A stretch of DNA of 36,582 bases from Altibacter sp. GTDB lineage: Bacteria > Bacteroidota > Bacteroidia > Flavobacteriales > Flavobacteriaceae. A program made the position numbers and the translations under genes. The notes beneath the pieces are model-generated. The model was not told where the DNA came from and made no database searches. It saw only the letters and a program-made list of their open reading frames with translations. The stretch is from the NCBI GenBank assembly GCA_028285705.1, contig JANQOS010000136.1, forward strand, positions 1 through 36,582, read 5' to 3'. Position 1 is the stretch's first letter, and each line of letters opens with the position of its first letter. Shown piece by piece: positions 23,679 to 32,429 of the stretch.

Positions 23679-25856
23679 ATGAAAAAGTTATTTAGTGTAC
23701 TCGTTTTAGGAGTAATGTGCTGTACTATTTTGGCACAGGAAACAGTAGTGGATACTACTAAAGTTGAAAACCTTGAGGTAGTTATTGTAAAATCTGTACG
23801 AGTTGAAGCAGACTCGCCAATAACGCATTCCAATCTCGAAAAGGAAACTTTGGAAAAAAGGAACTTAGGGCAGGATATACCCTATATGCTCAATTATTTG
23901 CCATCTGTGGTAACTACCAGTGATGCAGGGGCAGGTATTGGATATACTTATATTCGTGTAAGAGGGAGTGATGCATCCAGGGTAAATGTTACCCTTAACG
24001 GTATCCCTTTTAATGATGCAGAAAGTCAAGGAACTTTTTGGGTAAACCTGCCGGATTTTACATCTTCGGTGCAAAACCTGCAATTGCAAAGAGGAGTAGG
24101 AACTTCAACAAATGGTTCCGGAGCCTTTGGAGCAAGTCTAAACTTGTTGACAGATGCAGTTTCGGAAGAAGCATACGGAGAAATTGCGAATTCATTTGGC
24201 TCTTATAGTACGAGAAAACACAATGTAAAATTTAGTACGGGAATGATAAGCGACAAATTTGAAATCGCCGGACGCTTGTCGACGATCCAGTCAGACGGTT
24301 ATATCGACAGAGCACGATCCGACCTTAAGTCGTACTTTCTGCAAGGGGCATTTGTAGATCACAATACGTTAATAAAGGCAATCACCTTTGGAGGAAGAGA
24401 AGAAACGTACCAGGCCTGGAACGGGATCGATAAAGAGACATTGGAAAGCAACAGGACGGCAAATTTTGCAGGATCCTATACAGACGAAGAAGGAAATCAA
24501 CAATATTACAATAATGAAGTAGACAACTATTCACAGGACCATTATCAATTGGTGTGGAACCAACGTTACAATAATAACTGGAGTAGTAATGTAGCATTTA
24601 ATTATACATATGGAAGAGGTTACTTCGAACAATATAAAGAAGACGAAGACTTTGATTTTTATGATTTTACACCTATCGAGATAGGAGGAGATACAATTAA
24701 TACCACAGATCTAATTCGCCGCCGTTGGCTGGACAATAATTTTTATGCCTTAAGTACCAATGTGAATTATAAGAACAATAAGATCGATGTAAGAGCAGGA
24801 GCATTTTACAGTAAATACGATGGAGATCATTTTGGTGAGGTTATCTGGGCAAGGTATGCAAGTGCCGGTGAAATTAGAGACCGTTATTATTTTGGGAACG
24901 GCGACAAAAGTGAATTTACCTTTTTCACAAAAGCAACCTGGTTGATCAATGATCATTGGAGTATTTTTGGAGATTTGCAAGAAAGGATCGTGGTGTATAA
25001 AACTTCCGGATTAACTTCAGATCGAGAGCCTTTGGAGATAGATGAGAATTTTAGCTTTTTTAATCCAAAAGCAGGTGTTTCTTTCAAGGCTAATTCCAAA
25101 AATCAATTATATGCCTCTTATGGAAGGGCTAGCCGTGAACCACGTAGAAGCGATTTTGAACAGGGGATATTTACTTCAGAAAAATTAGACGATTTTGAAC
25201 TTGGCTGGCGCTATATTTCTGAAGCATTACAAGTAAACAGTAATCTTTTTTATATGCACTATAAGGACCAACTGGTACTTACGGGAGCTATTGACGACGT
25301 AGGAGCACCCATTAGGGCTACAAGTGGTAAAAGCTATCGGCTGGGGCTGGAAATAGATGCAAACATTGCTGTTTCTTCAACAATAGGGCTTCGCCCCAAT
25401 TTGGCGTTAAGTTCTAATAAAAATGTAGATTTTATAGCTTCCCGGGATGGAGAATTGGTAAATTTGGGAAACACCAATATTTCTTTTTCACCCCGGATTA
25501 TAGCAGGAAATACTATAGAATACAATCCTTTTAAGAATTTTCAGGTCGCATTACTTTCAAAATTTGTAGGTGAGCAATATATGGGTAATATTGACAGTGA
25601 AGTTTCAAAACTGGACAGCTTTTTTATCAATGACCTTAACGTAAACTATACTTTAGAAAAAGTACCTTATGTAAGAGCCATACACTTTTCAGCGTTGATA
25701 AATAACATTTTCAATGTAAAATATGTTTCAAACGGGTTTTTCTATACGTTTGACGATGATTTTAGCGATCCCGGGACCATCACAACCGTAGAAGGAGTAG
25801 GGTATTACCCACAGGCAACAACCAATTTTTTAGTAGGAGCTACTGTTAAATTCTAA
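23679..25856 (+). CDS. TonB-dependent receptor, probably for thiamin or a precursor
   Basis: 725 residues. Signal peptide MKKLFSVLVLGVMCCTILAQ, then a TonB-box-like segment VENLEVVIVKSVRV. The plug domain runs about 55-170 (DIPYMLNYLPSVVTTSDAGAGIGYTYIRVRGSD ... NVTLNGIPFNDAESQG ... GSGAFGASLNLLT) and the 22-strand beta-barrel to the end, ending in VGATVKF with terminal Phe. There is no N-terminal carboxypeptidase-like domain, unlike SusC-type receptors. The TPP riboswitch directly upstream argues that the substrate is thiamin or a related compound; riboswitch-regulated TonB receptors of this kind are known in Bacteroidota. Its stop overlaps that of the convergent lipoprotein gene (25853-25856). 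Confidence 0.9.
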   Translation: MKKLFSVLVLGVMCCTILAQETVVDTTKVENLEVVIVKSVRVEADSPITHSNLEKETLEKRNLGQDIPYMLNYLPSVVTTSDAGAGIGYTYIRVRGSDASRVNVTLNGIPFNDAESQGTFWVNLPDFTSSVQNLQLQRGVGTSTNGSGAFGASLNLLTDAVSEEAYGEIANSFGSYSTRKHNVKFSTGMISDKFEIAGRLSTIQSDGYIDRARSDLKSYFLQGAFVDHNTLIKAITFGGREETYQAWNGIDKETLESNRTANFAGSYTDEEGNQQYYNNEVDNYSQDHYQLVWNQRYNNNWSSNVAFNYTYGRGYFEQYKEDEDFDFYDFTPIEIGGDTINTTDLIRRRWLDNNFYALSTNVNYKNNKIDVRAGAFYSKYDGDHFGEVIWARYASAGEIRDRYYFGNGDKSEFTFFTKATWLINDHWSIFGDLQERIVVYKTSGLTSDREPLEIDENFSFFNPKAGVSFKANSKNQLYASYGRASREPRRSDFEQGIFTSEKLDDFELGWRYISEALQVNSNLFYMHYKDQLVLTGAIDDVGAPIRATSGKSYRLGLEIDANIAVSSTIGLRPNLALSSNKNVDFIASRDGELVNLGNTNISFSPRIIAGNTIEYNPFKNFQVALLSKFVGEQYMGNIDSEVSKLDSFFINDLNVNYTLEKVPYVRAIHFSALINNIFNVKYVSNGFFYTFDDDFSDPGTITTVEGVGYYPQATTNFLVGATVKF

Positions 25857-26287
25857 TTGGAAATTACAATATTGTTACCAGTTCTGGTGGCAAGATATTG
25901 AAGCATTGGAAACTTGCTTTCATCACTTTGATGTTGCCCGGTAACAATGTCGTATTCGTTTGTGTCACTTGTGCAGGGGCAACTTGCTACAATACCTTCA
26001 ACATCCATTCTCGAGCAGCTACTGGGGGTATGGTTGGGGTCACTAAGCTCAAAAGCGGTATATAGGTCGTTATTTACATTGTAAATTACAATTCCTTTAA
26101 TGCCCTGCTGATTAATAATGATACTATTTCCGGGAAATTTTAGAGGGTTGTATTCCGGAAGGTTTAGATTTAGGTTTAAACTCACTAAAGGGTCGACCAG
26201 ATAAGGGTTGTCAGTGTTTACGTTATCGTCTTTTTTACAGCCAATAAATAGTAAAAGCACTGATAAGGTAATAATTTGAATTTTCAT
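25853..26287 (-). CDS. Lipoprotein with degenerate Rieske-like domain
   Basis: 144 residues from the ATG at 26287, giving a lipoprotein signal MKIQIITLSVLLLFIGC with Cys17. The C-terminal part has the order of flavobacterial Rieske-like lipoproteins. NDLYTAFELSDPNHTPSSCSRM is followed by EGIVASCPCTSDTNEYDIVTGQ and FPMLQYLATRTGNNIVISN. True Rieske proteins bind a 2Fe-2S cluster with CxH and CxxH; the His ligands are absent here (CSRM; CPC), so a cluster is unlikely. It may keep only the fold as a binding module. It converges with the TonB receptor, whose last four bases it shares, and is divergent from greA. Confidence 0.6.
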   Translation of the reverse strand: MKIQIITLSVLLLFIGCKKDDNVNTDNPYLVDPLVSLNLNLNLPEYNPLKFPGNSIIINQQGIKGIVIYNVNNDLYTAFELSDPNHTPSSCSRMDVEGIVASCPCTSDTNEYDIVTGQHQSDESKFPMLQYLATRTGNNIVISN

Positions 26288-26346
26288 AAATTGAAAAAAA
26301 TGTAGTGGCGAAAGTACAATAAAAACAGCCAAAATTAAATTTTTAG

Positions 26347-26387
26347 TATATTTGTTAAACGAAATCCCGTCACGTATGGGATTTTTT
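26347..26387 (+). promoter_or_regulatory. greA leader: -7 element and terminator-like hairpin
   Basis: TATATTTG (26347-26354) fits TAnnTTTG, although no TTG lies 19 nt upstream. Immediately after it is a hairpin AAATCCC (26362-26368) / GGGATTT (26378-26384) ending in a six-base T-run (26382-26387). If transcription starts near 26360, the hairpin is at the very 5' end of the transcript and could terminate most of it before greA (ATG at 26471). Confidence 0.5.
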
Positions 26388-26442
26388 GTGTTTTAATCAA
26401 CCGGCCCTATTTCTATGGGGTTTGTTGAAAATTTGAATAACC

Positions 26443-26457
26443 GTGTTATACTAACAC
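26443..26457. repeat. Inverted repeat just upstream of greA
   Basis: GTGTTA (26443-26448) and TAACAC (26452-26457) are exact reverse complements around TAC, 13 nt before the greA start codon. Position suits an operator or a start-proximal hairpin. No regulator is identified. Confidence 0.4.
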
Positions 26458-26470
26458 AAACGATGAAGTT

Positions 26471-26947
26471 ATGAGTAAAGTATCTTATTATACTGCGGAA
26501 GGATTAAAAAAGTTACGGGAAGAGTTAGATCAATTACGTGATGTGGAACGTCCAAAGGCTTCTCAAGCTATTGCTGAAGCTCGTGATAAAGGAGATTTAA
26601 GTGAAAATGCCGAATACGATGCCGCTAAAGAAGCCCAGGGAATGCTGGAAATGCGCATTTCTAAATTAGAAGAGATCGTTGCTAATGCACGCCTTATAGA
26701 TGAATCTATACTGGATACTTCCAAGGTATTGGTGCATTCTACAGTGAAGATTAAAAATCAGGCCAATGGTATGGAAATGCAATATAAATTGGTGGCGCAA
26801 AGCGAAGCCGACCTTAAGGCCGGTAAAATATCTGTTGACTCTCCAATTGGAAAAGGTTTATTAGGAAAAGAAGTAGGCGAAATTGCCGAAATACAAGTGC
26901 CAAACGGTATTATTAAATTTGAAATCTTAGAAATTTCAAGAGACTAA
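26471..26947 (+). CDS. greA: Transcription elongation factor GreA
   Basis: 158 residues, full length. GreA rescues backtracked RNA polymerase by stimulating transcript cleavage through its secondary channel. The N-terminal coiled coil (2-75) carries the tip GDLSENAEYDAAKEAQ with the acidic Asp/Glu pair that holds the Mg ion. The C-terminal FKBP-like domain ends in VPNGIIKFEILEI, with SPIGKGLLGKEVGE as its family block. It is followed after 2 nt by the HIT gene, so both are probably cotranscribed. A terminator-like hairpin lies in its leader. Confidence 0.96.
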   Translation: MSKVSYYTAEGLKKLREELDQLRDVERPKASQAIAEARDKGDLSENAEYDAAKEAQGMLEMRISKLEEIVANARLIDESILDTSKVLVHSTVKIKNQANGMEMQYKLVAQSEADLKAGKISVDSPIGKGLLGKEVGEIAEIQVPNGIIKFEILEISRD

Positions 26948-26949
26948 CT

Positions 26950-27342
26950 ATGGCCTCTATTTTTACAAAAATAATTAAGGGGGAAATTCCATGCCATAAG
27001 GTAGCGGAGGATGAGAATTTCATCGCTTTTTTGGATATTAATCCTAATGCCAAGGGGCATACCTTGTGCGTACCTAAAAAGGAAGTGAATAAGATCTTTG
27101 ACCTGGAAGAAGATACCTACTTAGATTTGATGCAATTCTCAAGGAAAGTAGCAAAAGCTTTGGAAAGGACTGTAGCCTGTGAACGGATCGGAATGGCGGT
27201 AATAGGTTTGGAAGTACCACATGTACATGTGCATCTTATTCCCATCAACGAAATGAGGGAAATGACCTTTGCACATAAAGTTGCGATGACCCCCGAAGAA
27301 TTTTCAAACCTGGCTGCGGCAATTCAGGAGAATATCTCTTAA
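26950..27342 (+). CDS. HIT family nucleotide hydrolase
   Basis: 130 residues, HinT-like. Start IFTKIIKGEIPCHKVAEDENFIAFLDINPNAKGHTLCVPKKEV and the histidine triad HVHVHLIP (about residues 97-104, H-x-H-x-H) show the catalytic pocket for phosphoramidate or AMP-lysine type substrates. In the cytoplasm it hydrolyses nucleotide conjugates; its physiological substrate is not set. The 3' end overlaps the convergent gene at 27339 by four bases (27339-27342). Length is normal for the family. Confidence 0.94.
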   Translation: MASIFTKIIKGEIPCHKVAEDENFIAFLDINPNAKGHTLCVPKKEVNKIFDLEEDTYLDLMQFSRKVAKALERTVACERIGMAVIGLEVPHVHVHLIPINEMREMTFAHKVAMTPEEFSNLAAAIQENIS

Positions 27343-27683
27343 AACTTCTTTAATAGAATAGTCAAGAGAGTAATTATAATAATTCCTGAAAGTAAAAGAA
27401 TATAGCTTATTGTTTTAAAACGGATTCTTCCCTTTTTCGGAACTACAAGTTTTTTGTTGTATTGGTATACTCGTTCTATATCGTCTGTCCAGTTTACCGG
27501 ATAAATAGTATTCTTACAAGTATGACAATATAAGCTTTCATGAATACTCTTATCTGCCTTTTTATAGAACCGGGTGTCGGTTTCTTTCTGGCTAAAAGTG
27601 AACTCCAGGCCATCGGTTGCAAAGCACTCCGGGCAATTATTTGTAAGATTTGCAGTGTGTAAGATGTGATTTGTAACGGTCAT
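27339..27683 (-). CDS. Membrane protein with two CxxC motifs
   Basis: 114 residues, not recognised. The N-terminal half has NCPECFATDG (CxxC) and, after about 35 residues, YCHTCKN (CxxC), together a likely four-Cys zinc ribbon. A C-terminal membrane helix (about 90-110, ISYILLLSGIIIITLLTILL) anchors it. It would sit on the cytoplasmic face if the ribbon is cytoplasmic. It starts two bases after the sensor kinase stop (27685) and is probably cotranscribed with it. No function assigned. Confidence 0.65.
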   Translation of the reverse strand: MTVTNHILHTANLTNNCPECFATDGLEFTFSQKETDTRFYKKADKSIHESLYCHTCKNTIYPVNWTDDIERVYQYNKKLVVPKKGRIRFKTISYILLLSGIIIITLLTILLKKF

Positions 27684-27684
27684 A

Positions 27685-28845
27685 CTAAGAATACAATAAT
27701 AAAGAGATTTCCATAATAGTACCTTCTCCCGGAATGCTCTTTAGAACGCGTATTTTACCATTATGGTATTTTTCAATGATCCTTTTAACCAATGAAAGGC
27801 CTAACCCCCAGCCTCTTTTTTTTGTGGTGAAACCCGGCTTAAAGATCTTAGAGAAGTTCTTTTTTGAAATTCCTTTTCCGGTATCTGCAATACGTACCAA
27901 AGCATATTTTGAACCACTTTCAATAGTAATTTTGATCTTCCCTTCGCCTTTCATGGCATCGATAGAGTTTTTTACCATGTTTTCTATGGTCCAACTAAAC
28001 AATTGCGGATTTAAGGCTACAAAAACCGGTTCATCAAGAATTTCTAATTCAAAATCAATCAATTTTGAGCTTCTACTTTTCAGGTAATCAAATGATTTAC
28101 GGGTTTCACTGACCAGATCTTTTTTTTCCAGTTTTGGTACAGACCCTATTTTGGAAAATCGTTCGGTGATCGTTTTCAACCTGTCAACATCTTTTTCCAT
28201 TTCAGTTACATAGGCAGGATTTACATTCTCCGATTTCAAAATTTCGTTCCAGCCTACAAGAGAAGATAATGGGGTTCCAATTTGATGTGCTGTTTCTTTA
28301 GCCATCCCTGCCCAAAGCCTGTTTTGTTCTGCAGACTTTGCTGTTTGGTAAAAGAAATACAGTGCCAGAAAGAAAAACACGATAATAAGTATTAATACCA
28401 ATGGATAGTATTTTAACTTATTGATAATAGGGGAATTTCCGTAATATATGGTCTGCAATAATTCATCTTTATAGGTAACTTCAATGGGCTTATATTCTGA
28501 AGAGAATTTCTTTGTTAGCGCCATTCTTTTCTCTCTAAGCTTTATTGAATCTGTTTCCTTTTCAACAATATTACGCACATTATAAGAGTCTTCCCTATGA
28601 GTGTATACGATCATGGGAGTTGCCGTGTTACTTTGCAGAACATCCAATACTATCTTATTGATCTCTCCATCACCCAAACCAACCTTTTGAAATTCTTCCT
28701 GTGCTGCTGCCCAGATTTGCATTTTATCACGTTCATTCTCTTTTAGCTGGTTAAAGAACACATAGGTGTTCCATAATATCAAACTAATGATGCAAATGGA
28801 AATAATAACAAAAAACCAGCGGATGAATGTAGTTTTATTCTGCAT
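27685..28845 (-). CDS. Two-TM sensor histidine kinase
   Basis: 386 residues. TM1 about 11-31 and TM2 about 149-168 flank a periplasmic domain of about 115 residues. The cytoplasmic part has the H-box GMAKETAHQIGTPLSSLVGWNEIL (His at about 187), an N-box region ENMVKNSIDAMKGEG, a G1 box RIADTGKGIS and a final GLGLSLVKRIIEKY. This H-box variant (AKETAHQIGTPLSSL) is common in Bacteroidota. No response regulator is adjacent, so it is an orphan kinase here. Its 3' neighbour is the zinc-ribbon membrane protein. Divergent from the flavin reductase-like gene. Confidence 0.9.
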   Translation of the reverse strand: MQNKTTFIRWFFVIISICIISLILWNTYVFFNQLKENERDKMQIWAAAQEEFQKVGLGDGEINKIVLDVLQSNTATPMIVYTHREDSYNVRNIVEKETDSIKLREKRMALTKKFSSEYKPIEVTYKDELLQTIYYGNSPIINKLKYYPLVLILIIVFFFLALYFFYQTAKSAEQNRLWAGMAKETAHQIGTPLSSLVGWNEILKSENVNPAYVTEMEKDVDRLKTITERFSKIGSVPKLEKKDLVSETRKSFDYLKSRSSKLIDFELEILDEPVFVALNPQLFSWTIENMVKNSIDAMKGEGKIKITIESGSKYALVRIADTGKGISKKNFSKIFKPGFTTKKRGWGLGLSLVKRIIEKYHNGKIRVLKSIPGEGTIMEISLLLYS

Positions 28846-28947
28846 AAAAGATTTCTGAGATCAGCATTTAAATATAAAGCAAATATGTTAATATTATTGT
28901 ACGATCAAATTTTTACAACCTACATACTTTGGGTACATTTGCAAGCA

Positions 28948-29778
28948 ATGATCTCAATTAATCCTCAAGATATTAGCACCGGAAAATTACATGGCTACCT
29001 ATTAAGCGCCATTTCCCCTCGTCCTATTTGCTTTGCAAGTACTGTAGACGCTAAAGGGAACGTTAATTTGTCTCCGTATAGTTTTTTCAATGTTTTTAGT
29101 GCCAATCCTCCGGTTTTAATCTTTTCCCCTGCAAGGAGAGTTCGTGATAACACCACAAAGCATACGCTGGAAAATATTTTAGAAACAAAAGAAGTGGTTG
29201 TTAATATTGTAAGTTATGATATGGTACAGCAAATGTCTTTGTCTTCAACGGAATATGCCAAAGGGGTCAATGAATTTGTAAAGGCTGGTTTTACAGAAGT
29301 TCCTTCTCATCTTGTGAAACCTCCCAGAGTAGCTGAAGCTCCTGTACAGTTTGAATGCGAAGTACTTAATGTGGTAGCATTAGGAACAGAGGGTGGTGCC
29401 GGAAATCTGGTGATTTGCAATGTTGTGAAACTGCACCTTAATGAAGCCATTTTAGATGCCGAAGGTAAAATAGATCCGCTTAAGATTGATACTGTAGCCC
29501 GGATGGGAGGCAATTGGTACAGCCGTGCCAAAGAAGGACTGTTTGAAGTGCCTAAACCACTGTCAACTTTAGGAATTGGCGTGGATGCCTTACCGGAAGC
29601 AATTAAAAACAGTAGGATACTAACAGGGAATGATCTGGGAATACTGGCAAATGTGGAAACACTGCCTGCCGAAGCTGAGGTTTTTGTAAATACTTCGGAA
29701 GAAGTACATAAAAAAGCACAAGATTTATTAAGGAAGGGGACTGTTTCCGAAGCATGGAAAATACTAACAGAACGATAA
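28948..29778 (+). CDS. Flavin reductase-like FMN-binding protein
   Basis: 276 residues from ATG 28948, which starts the conserved domain; an upstream ATG at 28885 is rejected because it lacks similarity. ISPRPICFASTVDAKGNVNLSPYSFFNVFSANPPVLIFSP is the FMN-binding split-barrel signature of flavin reductase-like proteins; DTVARMGGNWYSRAKEGLFEVPKP follows. They bind FMN as a homodimer and often act as NAD(P)H:flavin oxidoreductases. The C-terminal 60 residues are an extra helical extension. Its substrate is not indicated. Followed by DUF3127 after 44 nt. Confidence 0.85.
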   Translation: MISINPQDISTGKLHGYLLSAISPRPICFASTVDAKGNVNLSPYSFFNVFSANPPVLIFSPARRVRDNTTKHTLENILETKEVVVNIVSYDMVQQMSLSSTEYAKGVNEFVKAGFTEVPSHLVKPPRVAEAPVQFECEVLNVVALGTEGGAGNLVICNVVKLHLNEAILDAEGKIDPLKIDTVARMGGNWYSRAKEGLFEVPKPLSTLGIGVDALPEAIKNSRILTGNDLGILANVETLPAEAEVFVNTSEEVHKKAQDLLRKGTVSEAWKILTER

Positions 29779-29822
29779 TTTTTTCAGAATAAGAACAACA
29801 ATAGAAAATTAATTATAGAATA

Positions 29823-30197
29823 ATGGAAGTACAAGGAAAGATCAAAATGATAGATGAGACCAAAACCTACGGGAACAATGGTTTTAGAAAAAGAGAATTG
29901 GTTATTACTACCGAAGAGCAATACCCACAACATATTATGATAGAGTTTGTGCAGGATAAAACCGAGTTGTTAAATAATTACCAGGTAGGACAAAATGTAA
30001 AAGTGAGTATCAACCTTCGCGGACGTGAATGGACCAATCCTCAGGGGGAAGTGAAATATTTTAATTCTATACAAGGATGGCGCCTAGAAAATATAGATCA
30101 ATCGGTTTCTGCAGATATGCCTCCAATGCCACCTGCAGATGCTTTTGAACCTGCCAACGACCTAAATGAAGAAGATCACGACGATCTGCCGTTTTAA
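29823..30197 (+). CDS. DUF3127 (OB-fold-like) protein
   Basis: 124 residues, a family typical of Bacteroidota. MEVQGKIKMIDETKTYGNNGFRKRELVITTEEQYPQHIMIEF, NLRGREWTNPQGEVKYFNSIQGWRLE and an acidic tail (DLNEEDHDDLPF) are the DUF3127 hallmarks. The layout, an OB-type barrel followed by a flexible acidic end with a C-terminal PF, recalls SSB proteins, whose acidic tip recruits partners. The function is unproven. Ends 24 bp before a terminator. Confidence 0.88.
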   Translation: MEVQGKIKMIDETKTYGNNGFRKRELVITTEEQYPQHIMIEFVQDKTELLNNYQVGQNVKVSINLRGREWTNPQGEVKYFNSIQGWRLENIDQSVSADMPPMPPADAFEPANDLNEEDHDDLPF

Positions 30198-30220
30198 TAA
30201 ACCCATCAACGTTTAAGCTT

Positions 30221-30257
30221 AAAGCCTAAGAGTCTCCAAAAGTATTCTTAGGCTTTT
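30221..30257 (+). terminator. Terminator after DUF3127
   Basis: AAAGCCTAAG (30221-30230) pairs with CTTAGGCTTT (30247-30256), followed by TCTTATTTT. The ten-pair stem is strong but the T-run is short, so the call is good rather than certain. Confidence 0.78.
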
Positions 30258-30271
30258 CTTATTTTAGCAGG

Positions 30272-31648
30272 ATGAAGATTACCCAAACTATAGAAACCAT
30301 TTTTAAACGGTTTTTACCCTCTCCATTTTCAATAGCGATCATCCTAACGGTAGTAACAATAGGCCTGGCATTCTTTTTTACAGATGCACCCGGAGAAGAA
30401 AACCACTTATTAGCGATTTTATCATATTGGGAAAATGGCATTTGGAATAACAGTTTGCTGGTCTTTGCCTATCAAATGATGCTCATTCTGGTCTTGGGGC
30501 ATATTCTGGTGCTTAGCAAACCTATCAATTACCTCATTCAAGGGCTTACAAATTTGGTAAGCAATACTGCCAATGCCGTATTGCTGGTGAGTATTGCAAC
30601 CATGCTGGTATCCTTTTTTAATTGGGGATTGGGCCTCATTTTTGGGGCTATTATGGCTAGAAAAGTTGCCGAAGCTGCACAAATACGTGGTTTTAAGATC
30701 AATTACCCGCTAGTTGGTGCCTCCGGCTACGTAGGCTTGATGATCTGGCACGGAGGAATGAGTGGTTCGGCTCCATTAAAAGTTGCAGAAACAGGACATC
30801 TTGCGAGCTTAATGACAGGAATAAGCGATACGACACTGCAAGCTCAACTTCCGGATTTAATTCCGTTTAGTGCCACGATCTTTAGCGGATTCAATTTGAT
30901 TCTCTTCGGAATTTTATTGGTAGTCATTCCTTCTTTTCTATACTTCGTAGGAAAGAAAGCGCCCGTGAAAGCGACTCAACTTCCCATTTACAAAGGGCCT
31001 GTTTCAGATAACGGGAAATTACGAGGCGCTGAACGTATCGATCAATCCAGGATATTTGGGATAGGTTTCGGAATTATAGTATTGATTGCTTTTTTTTATC
31101 AATACCATGATGCCATTTTAAGCCTTGCTATTACACCTAATTTGCTTAATTTTTTCATGCTGGGACTGGCACTATTGTTACACGGTAGTTTTTCCAGTTT
31201 TTTGAATGCTTTGGAAGAAGCCATTAAAGGGGCATCCGGTATTTTAATTCAGTTTCCGCTATATTTTGGAATTATGGGCATTATGCGCGATAGCGGAATG
31301 GTAGTGCAGATATCAGACTTTTTTGTATCTATAGCTACCACGACCACCTTGCCTATTTTTACATTTTTTAGCGCCGGATTGGTAAATATCTTTGTGCCTA
31401 GCGGTGGAGGTCAATGGGCAGTACAAGGCCCTATAGTGGTAGAATCTGCTTTAAAATTAGGTGTCCCACTACCCAAAGCAATCATGGCGTTGGCCTATGG
31501 CGACCAGATCACTAATATGTTGCAGCCTTTTTGGGCATTACCTTTATTGGGAATAACAAAACTGAAGGCTAAAGAGATATTGCCATACACACTTCTTTTA
31601 ATGTGTATTGGGAGTGCCGTATTTTTGATAGGTTTGTTGCTATTCTAA
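30272..31648 (+). CDS. atoE: Short-chain fatty acid transporter (AtoE family)
   Basis: 458 residues, about 12 hydrophobic segments. Blocks: LSYWENGIWNNSLLVFAYQMMLILVLGHILVLS, SFFNWGLGLIFGAIMARKVA, YPLVGASGYVGLMIWHGGMSGSAPL and FVPSGGGQWAVQGPIVVESA. These are typical of the AtoE/DcuC-like short-chain fatty acid (acetoacetate, butyrate) transporter family. The final segments GDQITNMLQPFWALPLLGI belong to it as well. No atoDAB genes are adjacent, so the substrate is inferred. Starts 14 nt after the terminator of DUF3127. Confidence 0.9.
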   Translation: MKITQTIETIFKRFLPSPFSIAIILTVVTIGLAFFFTDAPGEENHLLAILSYWENGIWNNSLLVFAYQMMLILVLGHILVLSKPINYLIQGLTNLVSNTANAVLLVSIATMLVSFFNWGLGLIFGAIMARKVAEAAQIRGFKINYPLVGASGYVGLMIWHGGMSGSAPLKVAETGHLASLMTGISDTTLQAQLPDLIPFSATIFSGFNLILFGILLVVIPSFLYFVGKKAPVKATQLPIYKGPVSDNGKLRGAERIDQSRIFGIGFGIIVLIAFFYQYHDAILSLAITPNLLNFFMLGLALLLHGSFSSFLNALEEAIKGASGILIQFPLYFGIMGIMRDSGMVVQISDFFVSIATTTTLPIFTFFSAGLVNIFVPSGGGQWAVQGPIVVESALKLGVPLPKAIMALAYGDQITNMLQPFWALPLLGITKLKAKEILPYTLLLMCIGSAVFLIGLLLF

Positions 31649-31719
31649 ATAATAAAATGCACAAATGTCTGTAAATAGAATTGTACAATCATAGTAAGCA
31701 GAGCTGTTAGCTATTACTT

Positions 31720-32361
31720 ATGCAGTTTTTATCACAAAATCTTGATTTTCCAGACCCTGAGCACGCTTCGGAAGAAGGGCTTCTGGCCATCGGCGGGGAC
31801 TTGTCGACAGATCGATTGCTATTGGCATACCGTTCCGGAATTTTTCCATGGTATGATCGGGAAAGCCCAATACTTTGGTGGAGCCCTGATCCCAGAATGG
31901 TACTTTTTCCGGATAAATTTGTTGTATCTAAGAGCCTTCGGAAAACAATAAGAAGTGAGGTATTTGATGTCACTTTCAACATGGCTTTTGAGGAAGTGGT
32001 CTCAAATTGTGCTTCTATAAAGAGAATTGGGCAAAAAGATACCTGGATCACTCCTGAGATGAAAGAAGCATATATCCAAATGCACCGCTTGAAGCATGCC
32101 ATATCTGTTGAAGTGTGGAAGAATGATGAATTAGTTGGAGGGCTGTATGGTGTTGACCTTCCTGAAAAAAAACTGTTTTGTGGCGAAAGTATGTTTAGTA
32201 AAGTAACCGATGCCTCTAAAGTAGGATTCTATCACCTGGTAGCGCATTTAAAGTCTGAAGGGTACCAACTTATAGATTGTCAAGTATATACCACACATTT
32301 GGAGAGTTTGGGAGCAGAAGAAATTGCCCGAAAAGATTTTTTAAAGTACCTTAACTATTAA
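31720..32361 (+). CDS. aat: Leucyl/phenylalanyl-tRNA-protein transferase
   Basis: 213 residues, cytoplasmic. It attaches Leu or Phe to the N-terminal Lys/Arg of proteins, marking them for ClpAP degradation (N-end rule). Family blocks: DPEHASEEGLLAIGGDLSTDRLLLAYRSGIFPWY, WWSPDPRMVL, GGLYGVDLPEKKLFCGESMFS and the catalytic-region LIDCQVYTTHLESLGAEEI. CQVYT is the variant common in Bacteroidota. Length normal. Confidence 0.95.
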   Translation: MQFLSQNLDFPDPEHASEEGLLAIGGDLSTDRLLLAYRSGIFPWYDRESPILWWSPDPRMVLFPDKFVVSKSLRKTIRSEVFDVTFNMAFEEVVSNCASIKRIGQKDTWITPEMKEAYIQMHRLKHAISVEVWKNDELVGGLYGVDLPEKKLFCGESMFSKVTDASKVGFYHLVAHLKSEGYQLIDCQVYTTHLESLGAEEIARKDFLKYLNY

Positions 32362-32429
32362 GTTTTCAGTGCTTTGTCTTAAAATAATATAAATTTGAAT
32401 TATATTCGTGTACTAAAAAATAACTTACT

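Noticed and set aside
26325..26354. Full -33/-7 promoter for greA
   Set aside because: Only the -7 element fits; the position for TTG reads ACA. Called as partial only.
28912..28941. TACATTTG at 28934 as promoter of the flavin reductase-like gene
   Set aside because: It ends only 6 nt before the start codon and has TTT instead of TTG at the -33 site, so it would give a leaderless transcript.
32390..32397. TAAATTTG as promoter of the deiminase gene
   Set aside because: No TTG at the right spacing; AT-rich DNA makes a lone match weak.
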